NCBI GenBank assembly: GCA_900177435.1
Contig: FXAI01000013.1
Coordinates: forward strand, 72,501 to 127,683
Source of the DNA: Alteromonadaceae bacterium Bs31
GTDB lineage: Bacteria; Pseudomonadota; Gammaproteobacteria; Pseudomonadales; Cellvibrionaceae
Length of the DNA stretch: 55,183 nt
Reading direction: 5' to 3'
The position numbers and the translations under genes are program-made. Positions 20,425-30,119 of the stretch are shown one piece after another; the stretch's first letter is position 1; every line of letters starts with the position of its first letter. A model generated the notes under the pieces. The model saw nothing but the letters and a program-made list of their open reading frames with translations. It had not been told where the DNA came from and searched no databases.

Positions 20425-20838
20425 ATGAACGAATTTTTAACGCCAATGCGGGTCTACATTGAAGACACGGACGCAGGCAAAATTGTTTACTACGTCAATT
20501 ATTTGAAATTTATGGAGCGCGCACGTACGGAGTTTTTCCGTATGCTTGGCTTTACAAAGCCCGCCATGATCGCCGATGGCTTACTATTAGTGGTTGCCTC
20601 GGCTGAGGTGCAATATAAAACAGCAGCACGATTAGATGACTTGTTGGAGGTAGGGGCGCAAATGGAAAAAATAGCCCGCTGCTACGTTATATTTAACCAG
20701 CGAGTCCTTCGCTCTGGCGAATGCTTGTGCCAGGGGCGAGTAAAAGTGGCCTGTGTGGACCGAGAAACCATGCAACCCAGGCCCATGCCGAAAAATGTCT
20801 CAGATGCTTTAAAACAATTTGTGGGGGAAAATCATTAA
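20425..20838 (+). CDS. ybgC: Tol-Pal-associated acyl-CoA thioesterase YbgC
   Basis: This 137-residue hot-dog-fold thioesterase carries the 4HBT signature YIEDTDAGKIVYYVNYLKFM with the catalytic Asp, followed by ERARTEFFRMLGF. YbgC hydrolyses acyl-CoA or acyl-ACP and is linked to phospholipid metabolism at the inner membrane. Its stop codon overlaps the tolQ ATG by one base (TAATG at 20836-20840), so it is translated in the tol operon. Confidence 0.95.
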   Translation: MNEFLTPMRVYIEDTDAGKIVYYVNYLKFMERARTEFFRMLGFTKPAMIADGLLLVVASAEVQYKTAARLDDLLEVGAQMEKIARCYVIFNQRVLRSGECLCQGRVKVACVDRETMQPRPMPKNVSDALKQFVGENH

Positions 20839-21578
20839 TGAATCAGGAACCCTTGTCCCTGATCCACCTTATAACCAATGCCAGTTTATTGGTGCAGGCG
20901 GTGATGCTGTTACTCTTTCTGGCCTCAATCGTATCCTGGATGATGATTGTTCAGCGAGGCTTATACCAAGGTAAGGCCAGAGCGGCATTTAATGGCTTTG
21001 AGGCTTTATTCTGGTCCGGAACGGACCTTACCCAACTATATCGCCAGGGTAATAACAGCGCCAACCGGCATACTATAGAAGGTGTAGAAAATATCTTTCG
21101 GGCTGGTTTTAAAGAGTTTACGCGCTTGCGACAGCAGGGTGGAGCAGAGCCAGACGCCATTATGGAAGGAACCCAGCGCGCTATGCGTGTTGCACTTACG
21201 AGGGAAGAAGAAAAACTTGAGGGCAACCTCTCTTTTCTTGCCAGCGTAGCCTCCGTTAGCCCCTATATTGGGTTGTTCGGCACCGTATGGGGAATCATGA
21301 ACTCCTTTCGAGGCCTTGCGAATGTCCATCAGGCCACTCTCGCAACTGTTGCCCCCGGTATTTCCGAGGCTCTGGTAGCCACCGCAATGGGGCTATTTGC
21401 CGCAATACCTGCGGTGTTGGCTTTCAACCGATTTTCGGCGAACGCGGAACAATTAACCACGCGCTACGAAACCTTTGCTGAAGAATTTTCGGCCATCCTG
21501 CACCGGCAGGTTCATGCCAAGCCCTCAGTTAGTTCTCCTGTTACTCCTCCTCCCGTCACAAGCGGTAATCAGGGCTAA
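20838..21578 (+). CDS. tolQ: Tol-Pal proton-channel subunit TolQ
   Basis: This 246-residue inner-membrane protein of the MotA/TolQ/ExbB family has three membrane segments: LLVQAVMLLLFLASIVSWMM near the N-terminus, and a pair around SVSPYIGLFGTVWGIMNSF and GISEALVATAMGLFAAIPAV. With TolR it converts proton motive force into movement of TolA. A longer frame exists to 20721, but it would overlap ybgC; the ATG at 20838 overlaps the ybgC stop and gives the family's normal length (E. coli 230). Confidence 0.96.
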   Translation: MNQEPLSLIHLITNASLLVQAVMLLLFLASIVSWMMIVQRGLYQGKARAAFNGFEALFWSGTDLTQLYRQGNNSANRHTIEGVENIFRAGFKEFTRLRQQGGAEPDAIMEGTQRAMRVALTREEEKLEGNLSFLASVASVSPYIGLFGTVWGIMNSFRGLANVHQATLATVAPGISEALVATAMGLFAAIPAVLAFNRFSANAEQLTTRYETFAEEFSAILHRQVHAKPSVSSPVTPPPVTSGNQG

Positions 21579-21580
21579 GC

Positions 21581-22003
21581 ATGGGGAGCTCAAAAAAACG
21601 CAAACCCATGGCTGAAATTAATGTAGTTCCCTACATTGATGTGATGCTGGTGCTGCTGGTGGTTTTTATGGTGACCGCGCCCTTGCTAATGCAGGGTGTG
21701 AAGGTAGACCTGCCTCAAGCGCCATCCCAGCCTATAGATAACAAAGATGATGAACCGCTAATCGTGTCCGTAAAGCCCGATGGCAGCTACTATCTGAACC
21801 TTGGCAGCGATCAGAAAAAGGCCAAGCCTCTGGAGGATATTACCTCCCAGGTGGGCAAAGTGTTGCGTCAGAAACCCAACACCCCCGTTTTGGTGTGGGG
21901 AGACGCCAAGGTGGAATACGGTCTTGTGGTGGCCTTGATGACGGAGCTGCAGTCAGCGGGTGCTGCATCAGTGGGGCTGGTAACCGACCCTCCCAGTGAG
22001 TGA
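21581..22003 (+). CDS. tolR: Tol-Pal proton-channel subunit TolR
   Basis: This 140-residue ExbD/TolR-family protein has one N-terminal membrane helix (EINVVPYIDVMLVLLVVFMV) with the conserved channel Asp, and a periplasmic domain ending near VGLVTDPPSE. It forms the proton-conducting complex with TolQ. It starts two bases after tolQ, and its TGA overlaps the tolA ATG (TGATG, 22001-22005), as in most tol operons. Confidence 0.96.
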   Translation: MGSSKKRKPMAEINVVPYIDVMLVLLVVFMVTAPLLMQGVKVDLPQAPSQPIDNKDDEPLIVSVKPDGSYYLNLGSDQKKAKPLEDITSQVGKVLRQKPNTPVLVWGDAKVEYGLVVALMTELQSAGAASVGLVTDPPSE

Positions 22004-22761
22004 TGAAGTTTCTTAGCTACTATTTTTTGCCGATTAGCATAAGCCTGCTGCTGCATGCGGGGCTGGTGGCAGTATTGCTGGTGAATTGGCAAACAGGTGT
22101 GCAGCCACGCAAACTTGCACCCCCGAAATACATTGAAGCGAAACTGGTGGAGCTTAAGCCGCAGTCCAAGAAGAAAGCATCCGCAAAGAAAAAGCCGAAA
22201 ATTGTTGATTTGGCAGCTAAACGAAGGGCGGAAGAGAAAAGAAAGCAGCTGGCAGAACAGAAACGCCAGACTCAATTAAAGAAAGAAAAAGAAGCTGAGG
22301 CCAAAAAAGCTGCCGAAAAGAAAAAGCGCGAAGAAGCCTTGAAGGAGAAAAAAGCCAGGGAGAAAGAGCAAGCTGATCTGCGTAGAAAACAGGCATTGCA
22401 GCAGGAGTTTGAAGAGGCGCTGCTGGAAGAGGAGGGCTTACTGCAAGAAGAACTGTATGCAACAGAGGCCTCAAGTTATGCCGATGCCATCCGTCGAAGA
22501 ATTGAGCAAAGCTGGAGTAGGCCACCCTCAGCGCGGAACGATATGCGCTGTGAACTCACCATTGATATGGTGCCCAATGGTCGCGTGGTGGATGTGAATA
22601 TTAAAACCAGTAGTGGTAGCCTGTCTTTTGATCGTTCTGCGCTGGCTGCGGTAAAAAAAGTAGAAGTGTTTCCAGAAATTAAAGATATGCCCATTGATAT
22701 TTTCGAGCGCCATTTCCGTAAGTTCAGTTTGGCGTTTCAACCTGAGGATTTGAGACAATGA
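22003..22761 (+). CDS. tolA: Tol-Pal periplasm-spanning protein TolA
   Basis: This 252-residue protein has one N-terminal membrane anchor ([20 protein letters not shown]), a long Lys/Ala/Glu helical stalk (about residues 50-145, [20 protein letters not shown]-type repeats) and a C-terminal TonB-like domain ([20 protein letters not shown], then [17 protein letters not shown]). It links TolQR to Pal and TolB. A GTG at 22000 would add one residue; the ATG at 22003 overlaps the tolR stop. It is shorter than E. coli TolA (421), from a shorter stalk, as in many relatives. Its last bases overlap the tolB ATG. Confidence 0.95.
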   Translation: MKFLSYYFLPISISLLLHAGLVAVLLVNWQTGVQPRKLAPPKYIEAKLVELKPQSKKKASAKKKPKIVDLAAKRRAEEKRKQLAEQKRQTQLKKEKEAEAKKAAEKKKREEALKEKKAREKEQADLRRKQALQQEFEEALLEEEGLLQEELYATEASSYADAIRRRIEQSWSRPPSARNDMRCELTIDMVPNGRVVDVNIKTSSGSLSFDRSALAAVKKVEVFPEIKDMPIDIFERHFRKFSLAFQPEDLRQ

Positions 22762-24056
22762 TAAATAAATTAGCGCTGTGCATCCTTGCGCTAAGCATCA
22801 GCATGGTGGCCCGTGCTGAACTGATGATTGAAATCACCCAGGGTATGGATAACCCTACGCCCATCGCCATTGTGCCCTTCTCCGGCACAAAAGGATTGAG
22901 GGAGGATATCCCTCAAATTGTTTCAGATGATTTACTGCGCAGTGGGTTCTTTCGGCCCGTTCCTCCAGAAGATATGCTCTCGCTACCCCAGCGGGAGCAG
23001 GATATTTTTTACCGCGACTGGCGAGTGCTTGGCACAGAATTCCTTGTCATTGGTGGTATTCAGCGTGGCAGGTCCGCGGCTAATCCAGATCAATTTGTGC
23101 TCGAATATGCCTTGTACGACGTTCTGGGGCAGCGTAAGATTTTTCGCAAAGTGTTAACCGGGCGGGAAAAAGACCTGCGGGATATGGCCCACGCCATTAG
23201 TGATGAAGTCTATGAGGCTATCACAGGTATTCGCGGCGCTTTTTCCACCAAGATACTTTATGTAGAAGATATGAATAAGCCCGGCACCAGTCGTTATCGT
23301 CTGGTAGTAGCTGATGCGGACGGCGCGCGGCCCAAAGTATTGTTCACATCTAACGAGCCCTTGTTGTCGCCGACCTGGTCAAGCGATATGAAACAAGTGG
23401 CTTATGTTTCATTCGAAACGTCGCGCCCGGCGATTTTCCGACAGAATTTGGTAACCGGTGTCAGAGAGCAGTTAACGGATTTCAGAGGTTTGAATGGTGC
23501 ACCAGCATGGTCTCCTGATAATTCAAAGCTTGCGCTGGTTCTTTCCAAAGATGGTGATCCGGAAATTTATACTTTGGAAATCGCTACAAGAAAGTTAACA
23601 CGTATTACGCGTCACTTTGCGATTGATACCGAGCCTAATTGGACTACAGACGGAAAGGGGTTAATATTCACCAGTAATCGCGGAGGTAACCCACAAATTT
23701 ATCAAATTGGACTTGAAAGCGGGCGTATAGAACGCTTAACCTTCGAGGGCGATTATAATGCCAGGCCGCGTGTTTCGCCCGATGGTAAAAGTCTTGTAAT
23801 GGTTCACCGTTATAAAGGTGTGTTCCACATTGCATGGCAAGATATTGTCTCCGGTGACATGCGTATTCTCACCGAGACATGGCTTGACGAATCGCCGAGC
23901 ATAGCGCCTAATGGCGCGATGCTGATGTATGCTACGCAGTACAAGGGCAAGGGAGTTCTCGCTGCAGTCTCCATGGATGCTGGAGTGAAATTCAGACTAC
24001 CCTCAAAACAAGGTGATGTTAGGGAACCAGCCTGGTCTCCTTTCATTAGTGAGTAA
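22758..24056 (+). CDS. tolB: Tol-Pal periplasmic beta-propeller TolB
   Basis: This 432-residue protein has a signal peptide ([19 protein letters not shown]), an N-terminal alpha/beta domain ([23 protein letters not shown]) and a six-bladed propeller with repeated [31 protein letters not shown] and [11 protein letters not shown] blades. TolB binds Pal and TolA during envelope constriction. It overlaps tolA by four bases (ATGA). Confidence 0.97.
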   Translation: MINKLALCILALSISMVARAELMIEITQGMDNPTPIAIVPFSGTKGLREDIPQIVSDDLLRSGFFRPVPPEDMLSLPQREQDIFYRDWRVLGTEFLVIGGIQRGRSAANPDQFVLEYALYDVLGQRKIFRKVLTGREKDLRDMAHAISDEVYEAITGIRGAFSTKILYVEDMNKPGTSRYRLVVADADGARPKVLFTSNEPLLSPTWSSDMKQVAYVSFETSRPAIFRQNLVTGVREQLTDFRGLNGAPAWSPDNSKLALVLSKDGDPEIYTLEIATRKLTRITRHFAIDTEPNWTTDGKGLIFTSNRGGNPQIYQIGLESGRIERLTFEGDYNARPRVSPDGKSLVMVHRYKGVFHIAWQDIVSGDMRILTETWLDESPSIAPNGAMLMYATQYKGKGVLAAVSMDAGVKFRLPSKQGDVREPAWSPFISE

Positions 24057-24111
24057 TTGGGTTAACAAAAAAAGGTTTTGCTACGCTTAATAACACTTGG
24101 GAGTGATAAAA

Positions 24112-24603
24112 ATGACTAATACATTAAAGATTTTTTTAACGTTGATTGCAGTTTTGGGTTTGTTGGCTGGTTGTTCCAGCAACAAAGCCGAAGAAGACGC
24201 TGTTGATGAGGCACAAGTTGAGGCGACTCCAGAGCCCACTGAAGCGCCTGTTGATGTCTATGGTGATATCCGCGGTCTCGACACTGTTTTCTACTTTGAT
24301 TTCGACCAGTACATTCTTAAAGCCGAAGCACGTTCAGCTTTGATGGTTTACGCAGAAGTACTAAAAAATGCCCCTACTTCAATTCGTTTAGAAGGTCACG
24401 CTGATGAGCGCGGTTCTCGTGAGTACAACATGGCTCTCGGCGAGCGTCGTGCAAACGCGGTTCGTGACTTCCTGATTCTGCAAGGCGTTGATGCTTCTTA
24501 CATCGAAACCGTCAGTTACGGTGAAGAGCGTCCAGCTCGTATGGGTAGTGACGAAGGCTCATGGTCTGAGAATCGTCGTGTTGAATTGATCGTCAGCATC
24601 TAA
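24112..24603 (+). CDS. pal: peptidoglycan-associated lipoprotein Pal
   Basis: This 163-residue lipoprotein has the lipobox LLAGC at about residues 18-22, an acidic Glu/Ala linker, and an OmpA-like peptidoglycan-binding domain (VFYFDFDQYILKAEA, RLEGHADERGSREYN, ALGERRANAVRDFL, ENRRVELIV). It anchors the outer membrane to murein. The ATG at 24112 is chosen over an upstream TTG because GGGAGTGA lies about six bases ahead of it. The gap from tolB (55 bases) may hold a separate promoter. Confidence 0.97.
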   Translation: MTNTLKIFLTLIAVLGLLAGCSSNKAEEDAVDEAQVEATPEPTEAPVDVYGDIRGLDTVFYFDFDQYILKAEARSALMVYAEVLKNAPTSIRLEGHADERGSREYNMALGERRANAVRDFLILQGVDASYIETVSYGEERPARMGSDEGSWSENRRVELIVSI

Positions 24604-24614
24604 TTACAGTATCG

Positions 24615-25370
24615 ATGTACTTTAAAACCCTTTCCGCCGCCGTTTTATTAACGGCGGCGATTTTAGTTCAGGCTCAGGTGGAGGTTGAAGACCGATCCCC
24701 TGCGCACGCCTCAGTTCCTCCTCCAATATCAACGCCGCCGCCTTCCAACGCAAGCCAAAGTGCAGAGCTTTACTACCAGTTGCAACTTTTGCAGCAGGAA
24801 GTGCTGCAACTTAAAGGGAAAGTTGAAGTGCAGGAGCATGAATTAAAACGTTTAAAACAACAGCGTCTGGATGACTACCTGGATTTGGACCGGCGTTTGA
24901 GTGCGCTTGGGCAAGTTGGTGCCTCCCCTCGTTCTAGTGCCACAGGCACAGCTGCGACAGCAACGAGTACTGCGGCTAATACATCTTCACCCGGCAGCGA
25001 GATTCAGCACTACCGGGCAGCTATCGACCTGGTGCTCAAGAAACAGCAATACGACGAAGCTGTTGTGGAACTCAAGGAGCATTTAAAACGCTATCCTCAG
25101 GGGCGCTACGCAGCTAATGCAACGTATTGGCTGGGAGAGATCTACCTGCTAAAAGATGACCTAGAGCAATCTCGTCAGTGGTTTGTGCAGTTAATTAGCG
25201 ACTTTCCAGACGATCGCAAGGTGCCCGATGGTAAGTTCAAGTTGGGTAAGGTTTATCATTTGATGGGTAACGAGGAGCAGGCGAGAACGCTGCTTGAAGA
25301 GGTGGCAGCTTCAAAATCTGATGCGGCGCGACTTGCTCGAACTTATCTGGCAGAACACTTTACCTCCTAA
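24615..25370 (+). CDS. cpoB: cell-division coordinator CpoB (YbgF)
   Basis: This 251-residue periplasmic protein has a signal peptide (FKTLSAAVLLTAAILVQA), an N-terminal trimerising coiled coil (LYYQLQLLQQEVLQLKGKVE, about 50-100), a Ser/Thr/Ala-rich linker and TPR repeats (about 130-250: YDEAVVELKEHLKRYPQGRY, ANATYWLGEIYLLKDDLEQS). CpoB coordinates Tol energy with PBP1B. It starts 11 bases after pal and ends the tol-pal operon. Confidence 0.95.
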   Translation: MYFKTLSAAVLLTAAILVQAQVEVEDRSPAHASVPPPISTPPPSNASQSAELYYQLQLLQQEVLQLKGKVEVQEHELKRLKQQRLDDYLDLDRRLSALGQVGASPRSSATGTAATATSTAANTSSPGSEIQHYRAAIDLVLKKQQYDEAVVELKEHLKRYPQGRYAANATYWLGEIYLLKDDLEQSRQWFVQLISDFPDDRKVPDGKFKLGKVYHLMGNEEQARTLLEEVAASKSDAARLARTYLAEHFTS

Positions 25371-25389
25371 TATTCTCACTGTCCTTTCT

Positions 25390-25422
25390 CCTTCGCCGCG
25401 GTTAGCTCGCCCGCAGCGAAGG
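25390..25422 (+). terminator. inverted repeat at the end of the tol-pal operon
   Basis: CCTTCGC (25390-25396) and GCGAAGG (25416-25422) can pair across a GC-rich loop that may pair internally (CGCGG/CCGC). Only a short ATTTCGTT follows, so it would be an imperfect terminator. It sits between cpoB and queE. Confidence 0.4.
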
Positions 25423-25465
25423 ATTTCGTTAGAATGCCCAACCGTTTTTAGCAGGTCAGGCTTTT

Positions 25466-26116
25466 ATGAGCGATACCACGCTGCGTATCACTGAGATTTT
25501 TCACTCCCTCCAGGGCGAAGCCAGAACCGTTGGCCTGCCTACCGTATTCGTGCGCCTAACCGGTTGCCCACTGCGTTGTGGCTATTGTGATTCCGCCTAT
25601 GCTTTCGAGGGGGGTACGAAGATGAGCATAAGCGATATTACCCAACAGGTTGAAGGTTTTGGCGCGAACTATGTGTGCGTGACAGGAGGGGAGCCGCTGG
25701 CACAGCCAGCTTGCACGGAGCTGTTAGCGAGCTTATGCGATGCAGGATTTCAGGTCTCCCTGGAAACCAGTGGCGCGATGGACATATCGCCGGTCGACCC
25801 GCGAGTGTCGGTGGTGATGGATTTGAAAACCCCCGATTCCGGTGAGGTGGATAGAAACCTCTATCAAAACATAGCCTTGCTGCAAGCCAAAGATCAACTC
25901 AAGTTTGTCATTTGCAGTGAGCAAGATTATCTCTGGGCACGCTTCAAAGTCGATGAATATCAACTGCATAACCGTGTGGGTGATGTATTGTTCTCCCCTA
26001 GTTTTGGAGACTTGCCCGCTGTTCAACTTGCGGAGTGGATTTTGCGTGATAATTTGCCGGTAAGGTTCCAACTGCAATTGCACAAACAATTATGGGGAGA
26101 TAAAGCGGGTGTCTAA
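25466..26116 (+). CDS. queE: 7-carboxy-7-deazaguanine synthase QueE
   Basis: This 216-residue radical SAM enzyme makes 7-carboxy-7-deazaguanine from carboxytetrahydropterin in queuosine synthesis. The [4Fe-4S]/SAM motif is C-x3-C-x2-C in [19 protein letters not shown], and [13 protein letters not shown] is the GGE SAM-binding motif. The start [20 protein letters not shown] is typical. The last codons overlap the queC GTG by eight bases, so both are coupled. Confidence 0.96.
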   Translation: MSDTTLRITEIFHSLQGEARTVGLPTVFVRLTGCPLRCGYCDSAYAFEGGTKMSISDITQQVEGFGANYVCVTGGEPLAQPACTELLASLCDAGFQVSLETSGAMDISPVDPRVSVVMDLKTPDSGEVDRNLYQNIALLQAKDQLKFVICSEQDYLWARFKVDEYQLHNRVGDVLFSPSFGDLPAVQLAEWILRDNLPVRFQLQLHKQLWGDKAGV

Positions 26117-26780
26117 AAAGGCTATTGTACTTTCGTCGGGCGGCTTGGATTCCACCACCGTATTAGCGATGGCAAAGGATTTGGGTTACCAGTGTTATAC
26201 CTTGAGCTTTGATTATGGCCAACGGCATCAGGCAGAGCTTCTGGCCGCTGAGAGAATATCTCAAGCGATGGGCGTGGTAGAGCATAAGGTGGTCGCTCTC
26301 GATTTGCGCAGCATTGGTGGCTCTGCACTAACTGATGACAAGATATCCGTTCCTGAGGCTGCAACAAGCGGTATACCGGTAACCTACGTGCCGGCGCGCA
26401 ACACCATATTTTTATCCATTGCCCTTGGTTGGGCAGAAGTTCTGGAAGCCGATGCCATTTTTATTGGTGTTAATGCTGTGGACTACTCGGGTTACCCTGA
26501 TTGTCGACCAGAATATATCAAGGCTTTTCAGGCAATGTCTCAGCTTGCCACAAAAGCCGGTTCCGAGGGCAGAACCATTGCCATCAGGACACCGCTCATC
26601 GAGCTGTCCAAGGCCGATATTATTATGCAGGGCTATGCGCTTCGTGTGGATTACAGTTTGACTGTGAGCTGCTACCAGGCGGACGAACAGGGTAGAGCCT
26701 GCGGCAAGTGCGATAGTTGTCGTTTGCGTCGCATGGGTTTTCTTGATGCGGGTGTGGAGGACACGACGCGTTACGTGTAG
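26109..26780 (+). CDS. queC: 7-cyano-7-deazaguanine synthase QueC
   Basis: This 223-residue ATP-dependent enzyme turns carboxydeazaguanine into preQ0. The PP-loop is [16 protein letters not shown] (residues 8-23). The zinc-binding Cys cluster at the end is [20 protein letters not shown]. The GTG start at 26109 lies inside queE's last codons, which fits translational coupling. Length matches the family. Confidence 0.97.
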   Translation: MSKKAIVLSSGGLDSTTVLAMAKDLGYQCYTLSFDYGQRHQAELLAAERISQAMGVVEHKVVALDLRSIGGSALTDDKISVPEAATSGIPVTYVPARNTIFLSIALGWAEVLEADAIFIGVNAVDYSGYPDCRPEYIKAFQAMSQLATKAGSEGRTIAIRTPLIELSKADIIMQGYALRVDYSLTVSCYQADEQGRACGKCDSCRLRRMGFLDAGVEDTTRYV

Positions 26781-26848
26781 AGATAAGCTCAGCGAAGCGG
26801 CATTCGAGCGTTTGATACTAACAAGATGAATTTTTTATGAGAAATCGC

Positions 26849-26876
26849 TTGAGTTTTGAAACCAAATCATTACTAT
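26849..26876 (+). promoter_or_regulatory. probable promoter of tRNA-Lys
   Basis: TTGAGT (26849-26854) and TACTAT (26871-26876) are spaced by 16 bases, about 48 bases upstream of the tRNA, followed by GCGCC. It would give a short 5' leader with a small GC hairpin. Confidence 0.45.
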
Positions 26877-26923
26877 ATGCGCCTCTTTTGAGGGCGCATG
26901 CCCCAAGGTAAAAACCAGTTTAC

Positions 26924-26999
26924 GGGTCGTTAGCTCAGCTGGTAGAGCAGTTGGCTTTTAACCAATTGGTCACTGGTTCGAATCCAGTACGACCCACCA
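26924..26999 (+). tRNA. tRNA-Lys (TTT anticodon)
   Basis: This 76-base tRNA folds as a full cloverleaf. The acceptor GGGTCGT pairs with ACGACCC, the D arm is GCTCAGCTGGTAGAGC, the anticodon loop CTTTTAA has TTT at 26957-26959, the T arm is CTGGTTCGAATCCAG, and CCA is encoded. It sits between queC and nadA, as in Pseudomonas relatives. Confidence 0.98.
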
Positions 27000-27009
27000 T
27001 CCAAGAATA

Positions 27010-27031
27010 GGGGACATTTTGTCCCCTTTTT
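27010..27031 (+). terminator. rho-independent terminator of tRNA-Lys
   Basis: GGGGACA (27010-27016), loop TTT, TGTCCCC (27020-27026), then TTTTTC. It lies ten bases after the tRNA. Confidence 0.9.
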
Positions 27032-27079
27032 CTTTTCCAGCGTATAGAATCCCTAGTCAAATGCAGATCGAGTCGGATC

Positions 27080-28153
27080 ATGTCTGAGATCAGTGAAAAA
27101 CCCTCACCTCAACAAATCGTCAAAACCTATCTTGATGTGGCGCTCGCTCAGCCCCATCTGAAGCCTGCAAACAGTGAACAATTGGTGGCCAACATAAAGC
27201 TTGGCTTGCAGCAGCACAATGCCGCATTAATTGCTCATTACTATACATCGCCGGAGATACAGGAGCTGGCTGAAACCAGTGGCGGCTTTGTAGGTGATTC
27301 ACTGGAGATGGCGCGATTCGGTAAGCAAAACAGTGCGTCTACCCTGCTGGTAGCGGGTGTTAAATTTATGGGTGAGACGGCAAAAATTCTCTCGCCGGAA
27401 AAGCGCGTTTACATGCCGAGCCTGGAGGCAACATGCTCTCTCGACCTGGGATGCCCTATCGATCAGTTCTCTGACTTCTGCGATGCCCACCCGGACCGTA
27501 CCGTGGTTGTCTATGCCAATACTTCTGCGGCTGTAAAAGCGCGAGCAGACTGGGTGGTGACCTCCAGTATTGCTCTGGATGTTGTGGATTACCTCGATAG
27601 CAAAGGAGAGAAAATTCTCTGGGCGCCGGACAAATACCTCGGTAGCTATGTGGCGGAAAAAACGGGGGCAGACGTATTACTGTGGCAAGGGTCCTGTATC
27701 GTACACGAAGAGTTTAAAGCCCGCGGTATTGAAGACCTGAAAAAACTACATCCCGATGCCGCAGTGCTGGTTCATCCTGAGTCACCTAAACCGGTGGTGG
27801 ACCTCGCGGATGTAGTGGGTTCCACCTCACAGCTAATCGATGCAACCCGCAGCCTTCCTCACGCTGCATTTATTGTTGCCACGGATCAGGGCATCTTCTA
27901 CAAGATGCAGCAGGCCTGCCCGGGCAAGCAGCTATTTATTGCACCTACTGGGGGAGCGGGAGCTACCTGCAGAAGCTGCGCAAACTGCCCATGGATGGCG
28001 ATGAATGAATTGGAGAACCTTGCAGCGCTGGTTGCAAGGCTGGGTAAGGCAGAGGTGGAGCAAAACGAAATATTGGTGGATTCGTCTCTTGCAGATAAAG
28101 CCATGAAACCCCTTGGTAGAATGCTGGATTTTGCCAGCAGTCGAAAAGTTTAG
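27080..28153 (+). CDS. nadA: quinolinate synthase NadA
   Basis: This 357-residue enzyme condenses iminoaspartate with dihydroxyacetone phosphate to quinolinate in NAD synthesis. Cluster ligands are visible in [27 protein letters not shown] and [17 protein letters not shown]. The motif [16 protein letters not shown] and [12 protein letters not shown] are typical. It starts 80 bases after the tRNA-Lys gene and is not linked to nadB or nadC here. Confidence 0.97.
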   Translation: MSEISEKPSPQQIVKTYLDVALAQPHLKPANSEQLVANIKLGLQQHNAALIAHYYTSPEIQELAETSGGFVGDSLEMARFGKQNSASTLLVAGVKFMGETAKILSPEKRVYMPSLEATCSLDLGCPIDQFSDFCDAHPDRTVVVYANTSAAVKARADWVVTSSIALDVVDYLDSKGEKILWAPDKYLGSYVAEKTGADVLLWQGSCIVHEEFKARGIEDLKKLHPDAAVLVHPESPKPVVDLADVVGSTSQLIDATRSLPHAAFIVATDQGIFYKMQQACPGKQLFIAPTGGAGATCRSCANCPWMAMNELENLAALVARLGKAEVEQNEILVDSSLADKAMKPLGRMLDFASSRKV

Positions 28154-28347
28154 TTGCTCAAGCTTGCTTTGGTGAAATATTTGTCCTCTTTTATGGCTTT
28201 TTGTGGGATTTAAATTTCTCTATTTGGGCTATTTTCTGTCGCAGCGTTGTTATTTGTCCTAATATTTTGCAAAAGGTAGGATAAATATTGATTTGAGTCT
28301 TCTGCGGCCATACACTTCATAGCAATCAAACTATTCGAGCTAATGTC

Positions 28348-28428
28348 GTGAACCACCTTCGCTGTCAACAGCATCACATTGCCATCCGAACCCAGCGCTC
28401 GCTGTTGTTGCGAGTGTTGCGAGGCTGA
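28348..28428 (+). promoter_or_regulatory. leuL: probable leucine leader peptide of leuA
   Basis: A GTG at 28348 opens 26 codons ending at TGA 28426-28428. The peptide ends RSLLLRVLRG, with four Leu codons in six positions (CTG TTG TTG ... TTG), the hallmark of leucine attenuation. It also has several His/Arg/Gln residues early on. The Leu codons overlap a hairpin CTCGC-TGTTGTT-GCGAG (about 28398-28414), so ribosome stalling would alter folding. It sits 113 bases before leuA. No clear ribosome-binding site is seen, and the terminator arm is not certain, so this is a strong suggestion rather than proof. Confidence 0.5.
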
Positions 28429-28541
28429 GCTTCCTGCCTGTCTGGCGTTTTTCGTTTACTTAAATTTTATTGGTTTGAGCCACAACATGGCTTGAGCAGA
28501 GCTCTTGGCTGGTGATCCCAGCCTTGTCTGGAGAGAAAGAC

Positions 28542-30089
28542 ATGAACAAAGATAAACTGGTAATTTTCGACACAACCCTGCGTGATGGCGAACAGAGCCC
28601 TGGCGCATCAATGACCCGGGAAGAAAAAGTCCGCATCGCTAAAATGCTGGAGAAGATGCGTGTAGATGTCATTGAGGCGGGCTTTGCCATTGCTAGCCAG
28701 GGAGACTTCGAAGCGGTGAAAGCCGTTGCAGACGTGGTGAAAGATTCAACGGTATGTAGTCTCGCAAGGGCGGTAGATGCGGATATTGACCGCGCAGCAG
28801 AAGCGCTCAAAGGCGCCAACTCCTCGCGTATCCACACCTTTATCGCTACCTCCCCCATCCATATGCAATACAAGCTCAAAATGGAGCCCGAAATGGTTCT
28901 GGAGCGGGCAGTGGCGGCCGTTAAACGGGCGAGAAATTATACCGATAACGTGGAATTTTCTCTGGAAGACGGCAGTCGCTCAGAATTCGACTTTATGTGC
29001 CGCATTACCGAAGCTGCCATAGCTGCTGGAGCACGTACCATTAATGTGCCCGACACCGTGGGTTACGGCGAGCCCGGTGAATACGGCCAGATGTTTAAGC
29101 GGCTGATTGAAAATGTGCCCAATTCAGACATGGCCATTTTCTCCACACACTGCCACAACGACCTGGGGCTTGCGGTAGCGAACTCTCTGTCTGCAGTTAT
29201 GAACGGGGTAAGGCAGATTGAATGCACCATCAATGGCCTTGGGGAGCGCGCAGGTAACGCCTCTCTGGAAGAGGTGGTGATGGCGGTGCGCACGCGCTGC
29301 GATACTTTCCCTGTGCATACTGGTATTGCCACGGAACACATTGTGCCGACCTCCCGGCTGGTTTCCTCCATTACAGGTTTTCCTGTTCAGCCTAACAAAG
29401 CAATTGTGGGAGCAAATGCCTTCGCTCATGAGTCCGGTATTCATCAGGACGGTGTGCTTAAACACAGGGAGACCTATGAAATTATGCGCGCGGAAGACGT
29501 TGGCTGGAACACCAACAAGATTGTGCTGGGTAAGCATTCCGGGCGTGCAGCAGTGAAAGCACGTTTTGAGGATCTTGGTATTGTATTCGACACGCAAGAT
29601 GCTCTTAATCAGGCGTTCTCTCGCTTCAAAGAGCTTGCGGACAAGAAGCACGAGATTTTCGACCAGGACCTGCACGCGATAGTCTCTGCCAATAGCTCAG
29701 AAATGCAGGAAGAAACGGTTCTGCTTGTGGAGCTGGAAGCGAGCTCGAAAACAGGGGAGAAGCCTCACGCCAAGCTCACGCTGCAGGTAGCGGGAGAAGA
29801 CCACCGGGCAGAAGCCGTTGGCGGCGGCCCAGTGGATGCAGCCTATAAAGCAATTGAAAGCGTGGTGAACAGCGGTGCCGACCTGCTGCTGTACTCCGTT
29901 AATAATATTACTCAGGGTACCGATTCTCAGGGAGAAGTAACGGTGAGGCTTGAGAGGGACGGGCTTATTGTCAACGGCATTGGCTCAGATACCGACATCG
30001 TCGCTGCTTCGGTGAAGGCCTACCTGCACGCCCTTAACCTGCTGGAGTCGAGAAGTAATCGCTCACATCCGCAGCGCGATGGGGTGTGA
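28542..30089 (+). CDS. leuA: 2-isopropylmalate synthase LeuA
   Basis: This 515-residue enzyme condenses acetyl-CoA with 2-oxoisovalerate, the first step to leucine. The TIM barrel starts [17 protein letters not shown] with catalytic Arg and metal Asp. Metal-binding HxH is in [15 protein letters not shown], and [14 protein letters not shown] follows. The C-terminal LeuA dimer domain (about 395-500) provides leucine feedback inhibition. The start is the ATG at 28542 with GGAGAGAAAG just upstream, not the GTG at 28512. Transcription is probably controlled by the leader at 28348. Confidence 0.97.
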   Translation: MNKDKLVIFDTTLRDGEQSPGASMTREEKVRIAKMLEKMRVDVIEAGFAIASQGDFEAVKAVADVVKDSTVCSLARAVDADIDRAAEALKGANSSRIHTFIATSPIHMQYKLKMEPEMVLERAVAAVKRARNYTDNVEFSLEDGSRSEFDFMCRITEAAIAAGARTINVPDTVGYGEPGEYGQMFKRLIENVPNSDMAIFSTHCHNDLGLAVANSLSAVMNGVRQIECTINGLGERAGNASLEEVVMAVRTRCDTFPVHTGIATEHIVPTSRLVSSITGFPVQPNKAIVGANAFAHESGIHQDGVLKHRETYEIMRAEDVGWNTNKIVLGKHSGRAAVKARFEDLGIVFDTQDALNQAFSRFKELADKKHEIFDQDLHAIVSANSSEMQEETVLLVELEASSKTGEKPHAKLTLQVAGEDHRAEAVGGGPVDAAYKAIESVVNSGADLLLYSVNNITQGTDSQGEVTVRLERDGLIVNGIGSDTDIVAASVKAYLHALNLLESRSNRSHPQRDGV

Positions 30090-30119
30090 TGTCTCTGCAA
30101 AGCACTTTACACTGCGCAT

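Noticed and set aside
20721-20837. Upstream extension of tolQ
   Set aside because: It would overlap ybgC by over 100 bases; the ATG overlapping the ybgC stop gives the normal family length.
25371-25465. preQ1 riboswitch before queE
   Set aside because: Only a simple inverted repeat is seen; no preQ1 aptamer consensus is present.
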